From: Trichuris trichiura
Lineage: Eukaryota; Nematoda; Enoplea; Trichinellida; Trichuridae
NCBI GenBank assembly: GCA_037903355.1
Contig: JBAJFE010000014.1
Span: forward strand, 4,030,001 to 4,094,000
Direction: 5' to 3'
DNA: 64,000 bases
Within the stretch, counting starts at the first letter, position 1; each line of letters opens with the position of its first letter. The position numbers and the translations under genes were made by a program. The notes beneath the pieces were generated by a model. The model did no database searches. It was not told the DNA's origin and was given only the letters and a program-made list of their open reading frames with translations. Positions 43,893 through 54,661 of this stretch are shown in pieces.

Positions 43893-45501
43893 ATGACTGC
43901 ACAAGAAAAAGCACCAGCTCAATCAGTGCAAGTCTTTGGTCGAAAGGTACTTATTCTCCCTTAATTACGAATTCAGTCAATTTCTTTTGTTCCATTCAAA
44001 AATGTGTTCATGCGAAGAAGCAATTTATGTATTCTACTTTCGGAGCATCTTATTGTGGGTACTTATTTTGCTTTTAAACTCACAGTTTGGAGCAGAAGCA
44101 CTCAGAGCATGTTCGCGAAGCTGTCTTCGTCATGACTGAAGTTGCGGAAGCTGCCGCGCGTATGTCCACTCATGCGCACCATCTTTCTTGCTTTTGCGTA
44201 TGTGAGCATCTCTGGTTTCTTGCATAAACTTCTGGAACATGAATTCAATCGGCTACTTTTTTTATTACGAAACATGTATAAGTCAGGTCAAGCGTACTCA
44301 ATAGTAAAACGTTTCGGTTTTATCCCCCTTACCTATTGCTGGCCTTGACGTGTTGAGGATGAAATGTTATGTTGTGATGTAGAAAGCAATTGACAAACTG
44401 ATTTCTGTATCACAAACGTAAATAGTCATTTGGTCGTGTTCAATAACTCGCTCAACAGGCTAGTCTTTTCTATCAGTAATCTAGAACCACCGCTAGTTTG
44501 TTTGCCTCCGGTCATATTGGAAAAGCAACGTTGCTCTGATTACAGAATCAGTTTTTGTCTGGTATACTATGTTTTTAAGCAAGCATAATAATGTTCTTTG
44601 TGTGCGACAGCGCCAATCAACTTTTAGAAGCAGTCTAAGTAACGCGTATGCTGGCAGCTTTTCGCTTTAAACTCAAATTCCTGTTGTCAAGTCTTTGTTC
44701 CATTCAATTACTAATTTAGAAAAGGAAAAATCCATGTTTCTTATCCGAATGTTCCTCTAATTTTCGTTGTATGAAATTTGTCTGACGCACATTGCTTGAC
44801 AGCATTGCGGGCTCTCGTAGCACGGTAATCTGCGGCACTGTATCGCGCTTTCTTCATTACCATGCTCGTCAGCGATAGCATCTGAAATGCTTGTTTCTTG
44901 CAGTTGATTGTCCTAATTTTCTTTTCCATTTACCTTTTAAGGTATTAATCTATCGATTTAAGAAAACGGCTACTGCAGTAGCATACTGCAAGAACGGTAG
45001 AGGATTGATCAAGGTTAACGGTCGCCCTTTGGACATGCTTGAGCCAGCTATCCTGCGCTATAAGGTAACCTGTAGGAATCGTTTCTGTCAACAGACTGTT
45101 TTCTCAGCTTCAAGAGCCGTTGCTAATTTTGGGCAAAGATCGTTTCGCAGAGGTCGATATTCGGATCCGTGTTCGTGGAGGCGGAAAAGTTGCACAGATT
45201 TATGGTTGCTTTTTTCCTTGTTAACAGTTCGTCTTCTTATTGCATTTATTTACAGCAATCCGTCAGGCATTAGCAAAAGCCATCGTGGCGTACTATCAAA
45301 AATGTATTTTCCGCTTCCAGTAGTTTCGTTTAATTTTAGCTTGTATTGTTTTTAGATGTCGACGAAGCAAGCAAGAAAGAATTAAAGGACTTGTTAATTG
45401 CCTACGATCGTTCTCTGCTGGTAGCCGATCCTAGACGGTGCGAACCGAAGAAATTCGGTGGTCCTGGTGCGAGAGCGAGATACCAGAAATCATATCGTTG
45501 A
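43893..45501 (+). CDS. RPS16: 40S ribosomal protein S16 (uS9)
   Basis: Five exons join in frame to 148 residues: 43893-43946, 44963-45064, 45108-45204, 45256-45303, 45356-45501. The protein follows human RPS16 (146 residues) throughout: [71 protein letters not shown], and the invariant end [14 protein letters not shown], whose last Arg enters the ribosomal P site. Introns 2-4 are 43, 51 and 52 bp; intron 1 (1,016 bp) follows codon 18. The donor of intron 3 (G/gttgct) is weak but is the only one that keeps the frame. Ribosomal-protein introns often host snoRNAs; I saw none with clear C and D boxes. Confidence 0.97.
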
Positions 45502-46476
45502 TACTGCCAAGAAAATTAAATATTTCGCACTGGCTAGTGTATGAATGCTCTACCTTTGTACTGTTAGGAACACAATGCGCACTCATGCGGCGTTCTGGTA
45601 GTAACCAAAGATAAATTGTTTTAATTTCCCGCCCAAATTTCCGAAAGCAGCATTAACATTTATTTGATTTCTATACTTGAAAGGTAAGAACAGGTCGCAT
45701 GGATGGTCTGTCCGCCGATAGTAACAAACCAAACGTGGTGTTCTGTGAGAAACTTTAATGTGTAAGTATGATCTTGAACACTGGATGCTTCTTAACGGGT
45801 GTGAGGGTTCTCATGATGGAATTTTTCCTACGACTTTTCGTCTTGCCCGTTGTTGCTTTCTGAAATAACCGAAGCAAATGCTCTACCAACGGATGGACGA
45901 GCAGTTATTAAGGAAAAATTCAGAACAAGCTTAACACTGTCAGGGATTTCGGGACCAACCTTGTCCCATCGTCAGCGGTGATGGTAATGAAGGTCGGTCC
46001 GATAGCGTTAAGCTGTACTTGCAAAGCGCAATATACGACCGGCTCTTAGGTCACCAGTTTGACATGTCTGGCTTAGAGCAATTTCGTTTTGCTAAACGGT
46101 AACAAGCTAGTGGCGTCGTATTCTTCCTTACTGATGATTTACTGATTTCAGGATGCACATTAAATACTCAATAAACAGAGTCGCGTTGCATTGAGAACGA
46201 AGCACATTCTAAAGAATAAGTAAAAATGCGTACTGGTATCACGCAAGTTCGACCTCTGAAATTTGAAGAACAGACGCTTCCCAAAAGCTTCGCAAAATAA
46301 ATTTCACTGGTCGAATTTCCGTAATACCATTATGGTAATAACCGCGCAGTATAATGAGCCTTAATGAAATTCCTGAGATAGCGTGCGAGAGAGCATCAGA
46401 GCGTGACTCAACGTTCAAGCATTCTACTTTATCATTGTCAATCGTATACCCTGTGCTCACTCTCATACTAACTCAC
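45502..46476. other. Region between RPS16 and the Merlin element
   Basis: Intergenic. It contains a Penelope-type terminal repeat fragment around 45885-46010 (CTACCAACGGATGG, AGGAAAAAT, then a hammerhead-like motif), the same order as in the inner arms of the fold-back at 34833-35262. Nothing else is recognised. Confidence 0.5.
45943..45980 (-). ncRNA. Hammerhead-ribozyme-like motif, isolated
   Basis: Minus strand: CTGACGA (45969-45975), stem GGGAC/GTCCC with an AAGGTTG loop, then GAAA (45947-45950). The core and both stem arms are complete, yet no Penelope ORF is attached, so it is a solo terminal repeat. Confidence 0.5.
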
Positions 46477-46650
46477 GGGGGGTCTTTGTTCCCACGGCGG
46501 CGCCAGAAGTAGATGGCGGCAACATCAAAGGAGATCAAGTGGGAATTATTGCGTCACCCAAACAAATGGTGACCTATGCCATTGTTCACTGCGCACTGAT
46601 GCGAACGACGCGTATTAGCAAAAGACCGATGAACACCTGGAAACAGTTGC

Positions 46651-46898
46651 CCGTTCTGGCAATTGTTTCCAAGTGCATGCTATGACTGTGCCGGCCATCG
46701 TGCTCTGCCCTAGCCTAACCCTAAACCTTAACACAACCCGTGTTCGTGGCTACTTTTGGGTTATGCAGTTTCGCCCGTTCTGGCAATTGTTTCTAAGTGC
46801 CTGCTATGACTGCGCCGGCCATCGTGCTCTGCCCTAGCCTAAGCCTAAGCCTTAACACAACCCGTGTTCGTTGCTGCTGTTGGGTTATGCAGTTTTGA
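46651..46898. repeat. Tandem duplication, period 124 bp, inside the Merlin element
   Basis: Two diverged copies start CCGTTCTGGCAATTGTTTC at 46651 and 46775. Each contains GCCGGCCATCGTGCTCTGCC and AACACAACCCGTGTTCGT. They lie between the transposase stop and the left end. Confidence 0.85.
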
Positions 46899-47035
46899 CC
46901 GTGGCGCAAATGACAAGAAGCATAGCGCAAAGTAACGTTATTTAGCGATCACTGAACACGCGAGCAATGAGTAACGCAAAAAGGGAAAAAGCACACGTAC
47001 TGCTAACGCAGGCGCTCAGCTTTACGAAGGTGACG

Positions 47036-48364
47036 TTATGTTGGTGCGTTCTGGCGACGACTCACCGCTGACGTCGCTGGAGGTGCTTCCGACAGGTTCA
47101 CTCGGGTCCTGCACAAGCACAAGGCATGAATGGAAGTAAACGTTGACGCTCGACATACCGACAACGCCTGTGGCGCTAGCGGCTTGTCGTGTTGGGGTGG
47201 GTGCAACCGGAGGATGACGTCGAGGATCGCATCGAACGCGTCAGCGGTCCCTATACGCCTCCGCCACATGAACTCGGACAGGTGGAGCGCGAGCGCACTT
47301 CTGTGCGTTCCGCAACGGAGCTTGTTGCCCCGTTTCACCTGGGCCCACAACGATTTAATGGTCTGCGTGTGCGCACCTGTCGCTCGGTCCACGAAGTTCC
47401 GGGGGTGGTTCACTCGAGAATGGTGGTACCCCTCGTGGCCGAGACTGTGGTAGGCGCGCCATTCGTCAGTCATCACTGCGGACTCAGGCTCGACGTAGGA
47501 CCGTATAATGGGCACCAGCGTTCTGGACGAGCGCTCTTCCACGGCTTCGAGATGGGTTGCGCCACTTTCCCGGCTGACAGCGCCGAATACCCGCTGCCCA
47601 GGGTACCGTCTCCCTCGGTTGTACTTACTCCGCGAGAAGAGCGGCTCGTCCAACTCGACCGTCATCCCGGGGCTTCCCAGTCGCACCGGTGTTGCAGCCA
47701 GCGCGTCGGCTGCAAGTTGCCGCAAATATCTGCACCAACGGACTGCGGCCTTGGAACTGATTCCTGAAACGCAGACAATCATTCTGGCAACGTAACAATT
47801 TCGGGGGATAAGTACCCAGCTGTTCTACGCAGAACTTGATCGTAGCGTGCCCTTGACTCCAGTGATAAATAATCTGGACAGCCTTTCTTAGGGGCAACCT
47901 TTCGCGGGGCACTGTAAAGAATAGATTGGAACTACACCGGGCACAACTGCTACTGCAGTACTAGCACACTTACCGCCGAACCAGGTGCCCGAGCGTACTG
48001 AGAATTTCTTGCGGCATGATCGTTTGTAGCAGTGCCAAAACATGCCGCCAGGGGCCAGATGCATGCCTTGGCCGCAAAAGGGGCATATCCTCTCGCTGTG
48101 AAGCAGTCCCTTGCCTCGTAGAAAGAGCACAGCCGCATTTTCGTCTGGGACTGTCTCCTGCAGCCAGTCGATGCCCCCCTGTCTGTTGCGCCTTCTTCGC
48201 GTCTCCTTTACGCTGCCTCCACTTGTCGATGGGAGGCTGTCACTACGACCGGGGGCAGGGGCACTGACTTTACTTGTCGATGGGACGTTGTCGCTAGAAC
48301 CCAGGACAGGATCTCTGCCTTCGGTTGTCGTCGGGACGTGGTCACTAGATTCCGGGACAGACAT
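47036..48364 (-). CDS. Merlin transposase (DDE, ISXO2-like), intron-containing
   Basis: Three exons give one uninterrupted 404-codon frame: 48364-47974, 47911-47816, 47763-47036. The introns are 62 and 52 bp with gtaagt/tttacag and gtactt/tttcag borders. The protein has a Ser/Pro/Thr-rich N-terminus, a zinc ribbon (CPFCGQGMHL, WHCYKRSCRKKF), LPLRKAVQIIYHWSQGHAT, and the catalytic domain with the Asp residues in VELDEPLF and VMTDEWRAY. The third catalytic position, normally Glu in HTQTIE, is Lys here (HTQTIKSLW, codon AAA). One G-to-A change would explain it. The frame is otherwise clean, so the copy is young but probably catalytically dead. Without splicing it would look like three overlapping broken frames. 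Confidence 0.85.
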
Positions 48365-48589
48365 AACGCAGAATGAGATTTACCTGTCTATCAAGGAACG
48401 CCGCAGCTCAGACAGTTGACCTCCGATGTTTTTCTCGAATTGCTAGACGAGGTCTCAGCTTGAACACCTGCACGCCCCATTGTGTTTCCCGTACATTCAA
48501 TGCATGCGCAGGTGCTAAAGTCCATCACCTTCGCTGATTGCTACAGGCCACTAAACGCATCAGTGACACAAACAGACGCTATTACATTG

Positions 48590-48725
48590 CACTGTAGCGA
48601 AATATTTCGGCGCTAATCCGTTACACCGATAATCGGGTCACTGCGTGAGCCTACTACAATGCAGTTTAGCAGGATTCTTCGGCGCTAATCCGTTACACCG
48701 TAACCGAGTCACTGAATGTGTCCCT
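48590..48725. repeat. Short direct repeats near the right Merlin end
   Basis: TTCGGCGCTAATCCGTTACA occurs twice, about 73 bp apart (near 48607 and 48680), each followed by a variant of CGGGTCACTG. They sit subterminally in the Merlin element and could be transposase-binding repeats; that role is inference. Confidence 0.6.
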
Positions 48726-49000
48726 GATGCTCCATTGTGCTGGCGACGCCAACAACTCAGCACGTGTTCACTAAACCTGCCGACAATGTCCCTCCCGTTG
48801 TGCAGCTAATAACCTGTTATGACGTTGCAGAGTGACAGATTACGCTATGAACTAGCCGCCTGACACTTCCGGCACCGCCGTGGGATCATAGAGCCCTCAC
48901 GTGTATTTATCTCAGAATTACGCTATGTACGCGCTCGTGAAACGTTCGCTGTTATCCGCGGTCATCCATAGAACGCAGGCCCCAGGGAGGCCTTACTGTA

Positions 49001-50496
49001 CGAGGAATGTTCAGGAAATTCCCGAAAAGACGATGCAGTGTCTGACAGGAGGCCAACCGATGGGCCAAAACATGTTTAATCTTAGCCCCGTTATCGTCGG
49101 ACTTGTACGGAGAGGTAGCCTTATCCAACGCTGCGCCAGTATGGTACAAGCTGTTTCTAAAGTAATCAGTTTTTTCATGATATTGAAAATCATCGTTTTG
49201 GGGTCAGAGATAATATTAAATTTCTATTTAAGCTTGGTTGGCAGTTGAGGAAGATTATTCGATCTTCGCAGCTGGTTTACGGAAGTACTGCACCATCTAA
49301 ATCGGGTTGTCTATGAGTGGACAACGCGCTTTCAAAGAGGGCAGAGAGGCTGTCGAAGACGACAGGAGAGTGGAAATACCAGCAATCGCAGCGAGCGAAG
49401 GAACCGTAGCCCTTGTCTGAAACCTAGTGGCAGGAGACCACAAAGTTACCATCAGAAGGATTGCTAGAATGGCTGGGATTTCCTTTCATTCAACATTTGT
49501 AATACCGCATGAAACCCTTGGTCTGAGGAAGCTTTCAGCTCGATGGGTCCTGAAAGCGTTGCGCGAAGAACAGCGGGTTCGACGCGTTAACCTTTCTCAA
49601 CAACTTTTGACGAAGATTGAAGCAAATGAGACCAGGTTTTTTGACCCCATTGTCACGGGAGATGAAACATGGATCTACCGATACGACCCTGAGAGTAAGA
49701 TCCAATCCAAGCAGTGGTTACTGAGGGGGTCAGCAGGTCCAGTCTAGTTCAAAACGAAGCGGTCGACTAGAAAGGTTATGGCGACCATATCCTAGGATTC
49801 GGACGGAGTAATTCTGACAGACTTCTTCGAAGGAAAGCGAACAGTCACGGCGAGTTATTACAAAGCAGTATTGCAAAAATTAAAGACCGCACTGCCAAGA
49901 AAACGGCTTGGCAAGTTGCACCTCTGTGTCCTCTTCCATCACGATAACGCGCTGGCTCATTCGTCAAAAACTGTGAGGACTGTTCTTTGTGAGTTTCGGT
50001 GGGAAGTCATTCCACAGCCGCCCTACAGTCCAGATTTTGCTCTGTCAGACTTTTTCCTCTTGCCAAAGTTAAAAGAACATTTAAAAGGCACGCTGTTCGA
50101 GTCAATGGATGATGCGAAACGAGCCACCTCGACTTTGCGCAATACACCGCACCCAAGATTCTACAAGGAAGGTGTGCGGAGCTGGGGACACCGTCTGCAG
50201 AAGTGCCTAGATGTTGACGGAAGATGCGTTGAAAAATAAGTTTTTGATATCTGTCACGAAACCAACTCTAGTTTTACTCAACTTAAATGACCGCTAGCAA
50301 CTGATGAGAGCAGTTAAACAGACGGGGCAATAAAGATAGCGGGCGTGCATTAGCTCGACAGTAAGGAACGATTACAATCAGCGTGCGCAGGTACGATGAG
50401 CAACAAGAGAGGCTGAAGCGGCAGCCAACATTGTACAAAATCATTGCAAATAAAATTTTTATTTAATTTTTCAGGGAACTTTTCAAACAACCCTCG
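49001..50496 (+). mobile_element. Mariner element
   Basis: The ends are inverted repeats next to TA dinucleotides: left CGAGGAATGTTCAGGAAATT after TA at 48999-49000, right complement CGAGGGTTGTTTGAAAAGTT before TA at 50497-50498. The length (1,496 bp) is slightly above the usual 1.3 kb of the family. The left end is more diverged than the right. Confidence 0.85.
49313..50239 (+). pseudogene. Mariner transposase (DD34D), broken
   Basis: Readable blocks are VTGDETWIYRYDPESK with the first catalytic Asp, FHHDNALAHSSKTVR with the second, and PPYSPDFALSDFFLLPKLK with the third at the D34D spacing. KRSTRKVMAT lies between. In-frame stops occur near 49420 and 49745 and one near 49792. The N-terminal DNA-binding half is largely replaced or unrecognisable, so the copy is dead although its three Asp residues survive. 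Confidence 0.88.
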
Positions 50497-50689
50497 TATT
50501 TCTAAAAGATCTCATATTACTTTTGCTGGTGCCTCGGTTGAATTTCGAAAAGTACAGTCGATCAGTTATCTTTGACCTACAGTGGGAAAGAATAAGCCAT
50601 TTTTTGTTTTGTGAAGAAACTTGGTAATGCCATTTTAGGCACCGGTAATTGTTCTGGCCTCTAGAAAAGCGTAAGTCAATGGTCAAAGA

Positions 50690-50905
50690 TTTAATTGCCA
50701 ATAGCACCGTATGCCAGTTTGTGTCTCTGGATAGAAAATACGATTTGTATCCAGAGATACAAACTGGCATAAGGTGTCACCGGCAAACGCTATGAAATTT
50801 TCCCGTTTGCTTATAGGTACACCAAACACAAGCCAAAAGCCAGGAACCGAAGATCAACTATAGAACAACCAAAGGCTGTTAAAAGACACCCAGCTTTCCG
50901 TTTAC
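50690..50905. repeat. Half copy of the fold-back family plus a perfect hairpin
   Basis: The right part (TATAGAACAACCAAAGGCTG, TTAAAAGACACCCAGCTTTC) matches the outer arm of the fold-back at 34833-35262. The left part is a hairpin with 22-bp arms (ATGCCAGTTTGTGTCTCTGG ... and its complement, 50711-50770). Confidence 0.65.
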
Positions 50906-52042
50906 GGCGTTATGCAAATAACGCAGTGAAGAATAGGAGCTAACGCAGTCGGTTGGGCAGTCATTAGAATTAGCATATAGCATCATGCTTAAAAGAGCGG
51001 GTAATATTTGCTAGAACGTATGTATCATTGACAGCAACAGAGTGGCAGGTTTGCTTGCCGCTTTTGAAACTGCACTGTTTGTACAGTATGTGATTTAAGA
51101 TATTCGAGACGTGACATTGGACTTGCTCATTTTTCCAACATTATCGCAACTAGCATCAGATTCTAACAATGCAACGATTGCGTAGCAGAGCATACGACAA
51201 GCTCCACTACCGTGCTATCCCTTTGTTTCAATAAAACCTTGATTGGTATAATCCATTCATTGTCGGTTCCTATGGCGACGTGCACGCAAAGCTTCAAAAA
51301 AAGCTTGTTCAGCTGATATGCTAGAGAAGTGTCAGTTAGAAGCAAAGGCTCATTTGCTCCCTTAAAGAGCATTGCAAAAACTTTTAGAACTTTGGTGAAA
51401 AGCATCATTTCGTTCCCATGATTGGGCTAAGTAGTGAAGATGTCAACAAGATAGTGCAAAAGTGCAATTCTCTTTTCGCTGAGAAGAACTTGCTCTTGCC
51501 GCCTCAAGCTCTAATGCAGCAGCCTTCAAAATGTTCTTTTGCAATGCAAAGCGCGCATTAGAACGTGTAGTCGCCGATCACATAAGCAAACATAGCAACA
51601 GAACAGCAATTTTAAAGTGGGATAAAGATAGATTAAATCAAAAATATATTACAACGGACCTTCTGAAAATAAGGATGAAAAAAACGTATAGAATGATTCA
51701 AACAGGCAATAAGCGTGGTTTGAGGTGAGGTGAAACGATTATTCAAGCAAACGAGCACGCCACAACCTGCCGAAAGAGGTAAGCAAGAAGACTGACGACC
51801 ATGGATAAAACGTAGCGTACAAGCTAAAACGGACGGCCAAATGACACATGTTACACATAGCCCAGAAAAATGACCGCATTTTTTCAAAGTTCAGCCTACG
51901 CGAAATAGAAAACAGAGAGAGAGAAACTTATTTGAAGTAACGCAATGAGTATGTCCTCAGATCGCCTTTTTCAGATACAATTAGGTTCAGAGGCGCTTGA
52001 AACCAACTCTTGTTGTAGGCAGTCTTTGAAGATCAGTTTTGG
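50906..52042. other. Intergenic stretch downstream of NFYA
   Basis: No gene or repeat recognised; the NFYA 3' untranslated part should lie at the right edge. Confidence 0.35.
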
Positions 52043-54661
52043 TCATGGCGGTGGTGATACTTTGAAGTCATTTTGTTGGGATGAGCTGTCTGATTCCTCG
52101 CCGCTTCCCTTCTTACCGCCAGGATTGAAGCGTCCGCCTTCTCCTCGAAGTCGATTTAGTGCATGCAGGTGTCTTGACTCGTGCAAGTACTTCTGCAAGA
52201 CAAAGGCAATTATGCAAAAACAATTAGGTAACGGCGTAGTGCAACGAACCCGTCGCTTCTTTGGAATTCTACCTTCTGACTCGAGTTTACCCCGAACCAG
52301 TCGTCTCTGCATGATCCGCTTGTACTGCTTAGCATTCACATAGAACGGTTCCTCCTCAGTCACCGTCGAAGCAGACTTATCTGATACGGCTGCCACGGGT
52401 GACAAAGTGACTGGGCTTCCCGTGGCATTGTTGTTCAGCTGTAGCTAGAAATAAGTAAAAATACCGCTCTTTTTGCACGAAACAAAAGTGTGCGAGCAGC
52501 TCATTACCATATAAACTGGCTGAACATTAGAGCCGTTTATGACTGATTGCAAAAATTGCTGAAGTCCTCCGCTATTTGACAACTGGATCACTGCTGAAAA
52601 GAATTAAAAGTTGAAGTCAATGAGTAGTTACCCAAGGTTGTAGAATCAAGCTACGCTTTAACAAGTATGCAAAAGCTTCAGCGAGAAATACACAGACAAA
52701 GTCTGCTAGCTTCAAACGTACGCTTTTACTAATGAAATTGCTTCAGACTGCTTGCTCATTTGTACCTTAACTCAAAATAACCGTTAGTGTTCATAGAGAA
52801 ACATGCTCGGAAAGAAAATGTGAAAAGAAAAAGCATCCACGTCAAGTCATCATCAAGAGGCAGCCTGGGTCTTTAGCCTTCGGTTCCTGCCGAAGATGAC
52901 GAATGAGACACTAAAGTCCCGTTCTCAGTTGATAGAATGCCCTTTGCTCCTGTTACCTGATTCTTCCCGAAACCTGGGCGACAGGGTGAAGTACCCTTCT
53001 GAGGTGTTACTTAACTTAGGGAGCGCCAGGAGCAACGCCTTTTCGCAGGTGCTATTGAATTTGAGTGATGAGTGGCCAAAGACAGTCAGTCAGCGTGAAA
53101 TTCTTCGAGTGCGAGGTAGTTATGGCCGTGCAGCCCATTTCAGTAGCTAACAGTGTTCAATAGTTTTTTTGTTTATGGCTAAGAATTAGAAGAACGCGGT
53201 AACCTTGCTGCGTGAAAAACGCTTACTGCAACAGGAAACGCTACGCCCCTCATGCAGTGAGGCGATGCAAGCGGAACGCAGCAGAAAGGTGTGGCGTCAC
53301 TACACATGGTGGTGCCATGAGGAGATATCCACAGGCTAAACATAGAAACAATGCCCGTAGAACATTCACCAGTCCTTCTCGCTGTAGCAATGCCTATGCG
53401 AACTCACGTGGAAGAAGGGCTTAGCATCAGGCGATGCCCCATTACAAGACATTTTTCAAAATAGGCAAAACACACACGCACACACCCGGCGCAGAGATCG
53501 CTGCGTGCCATATAATAAGTAACTATGCATTACTTGTTCCTAGAGGTGCAGAACAACACGAGCGTACTCACGTTGCTGTTCTGTATGTGTAGGTTCAAAA
53601 AGTCTGGCTTACGCTCAGGTTGTTCACAGTACGTTTTTGGCAGTGCAACATGAAAGAAATGACGCAGGCTTGCGTGGCTAATCCCGCCATTACCTAAGAG
53701 GAATGCAGCCTCTGATAATCCGTTATGCAGCCAGAGCAATGGATTCCGCAGCGGGTGGACAATAGCTACTTCTGACGGGGACGAGAGGGTAAAGACATGA
53801 TAGCAGCAATGCGTAAAACAAACATACAGTACATTTAAACCGCGATGATAAATTTACGCGAATGAGGAAAGTTCGCCTTACAGATATAGAGGTGCTACTA
53901 TAAGACTTAAGCGTGGTGCTACTATTTGAAGCTGCAACAAAAGTAAGTTAAGCAGCCAAAAAGGGAAAGCAAGAGTCAACGATATGCACTAAGTTACAGC
54001 AAAGAATAAATATGCGTTGGTACTTTGCTCTGCAGAAGAGAAGTTTCTGTTGGTCGAACTACTATCGCTAGTTTGCGACGAGGCCAATGTGAGCACCGAA
54101 GGGTTCCGGTTTTCTGTTGTGGTGTCACCTACTTCTTTTCCTGCATTAAATAATCACTTAGGGCGGATGAAAAATTATCTGAAAATAACTAACCAGAATT
54201 CAGCAGAGACGAAGGGGAACAAATAAGCGTATGTTGGAAACCATTAAATTCGGCAGACGACGTTGAGTTGCTCTGCGTGAGTGCCGCTAGGGCATTCTGG
54301 TCCAACTGGATCACTTGTATAGGTCCTTGCAATCCAGTTGGGTCACCGTCATTCGATTGGAACGACGATACAGGGCGAACGTTGGATACCACCGATTGCG
54401 AAACGGCGTTTGTTGGCGTGATCTGGAGTGTTTGACCGTTCGTCAATTGTAACGTGAAGCTCCGACCGCCTGTCGTGCTCAAAAGACCTGAACTAACGCC
54501 TGGCGTTTGCACCATTTGCTTAAAATGTACATGATCATAGCAACAACAACGAAAAGGCAGTTTACGGACGATTTCACCTGATTAATTGTAGACGGAGAAG
54601 CATAAGATAAGTTACCGGAGGTGTTTGAATTGCTTGGCTGCGAAGCTTCAATGCACTCCAT
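52043..54661 (-). CDS. NFYA: NF-Y subunit A, CCAAT-binding transcription factor
   Basis: Six minus-strand exons join in frame: 54661-54578, 54518-54194, 54140-54024, 52593-52508, 52444-52250, 52192-52043, giving 318 residues (human NF-YA 347). The N-terminal half is Gln/Ser/Thr-rich activation sequence ([34 protein letters not shown]). The core is unmistakable: [19 protein letters not shown] and [13 protein letters not shown] bind the NF-YB/NF-YC dimer; [20 protein letters not shown] inserts into the CCAAT minor groove, with the DNA-contacting Arg and His residues kept. The intron between these two parts is 57 bp, a multiple of three, without a stop. Exon 1 and the short exons 3-4 rest on splice phase and composition rather than homology, so those borders are less sure than the core. 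Confidence 0.92.
52594..54023 (-). other. NFYA: NFYA intron 3
   Basis: A 1.43-kb intron. It holds a short CA run near 53468. A stretch at 53571-53690 (minus) has an acceptor and a gtgagt donor but the wrong phase to be an NFYA exon. No transposon recognised. Confidence 0.5.

Larger units (their letters stand above)
46477..48900 (-). mobile_element. Merlin (IS1016/ISXO2-like) DNA transposon
   Basis: The ends are imperfect inverted repeats: left GGGTCTTTGTTCCCACGGCG from about 46479, right (minus strand) GGGCTCTATGATCCCACGGC from about 48896, both followed by GCC-GAAGT and GGCGGC. The transposase lies on the minus strand at 47036-48364. Between it and the ends are a 124-bp tandem duplication on the left and a shorter repeated block on the right. 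I could not settle the exact first base or an 8-9-bp target duplication. Confidence 0.85.

Noticed and set aside
44741..44929. Minus-strand frame of 62 codons in RPS16 intron 1, basic and protein-like
   Set aside because: No splice partner, no homology I recognise, and it lies within an intron of a conserved gene; most likely chance.
43947..44962. Search for an intronic snoRNA in RPS16 intron 1
   Set aside because: A weak GGATGA and CTGA pair near 44355-44405 lacks a terminal stem and proper C/D spacing.
46720..46860. CCTAACCCTAAACC resembles telomere repeats
   Set aside because: Only a few degenerate units inside a 124-bp tandem duplication of a Merlin element; not a telomere.
47130..47795. 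Long plus-strand frames opposite the Merlin transposase
   Set aside because: Shadows of the minus-strand DDE domain, which has clear motifs.
53466..53485. Short CA microsatellite
   Set aside because: Too short and ordinary to report as a separate feature.
53571..53690. Possible extra NFYA exon with a gtgagt donor
   Set aside because: Its exit phase does not fit the next NFYA exon, while direct joining of 54024 to 52593 keeps the frame.
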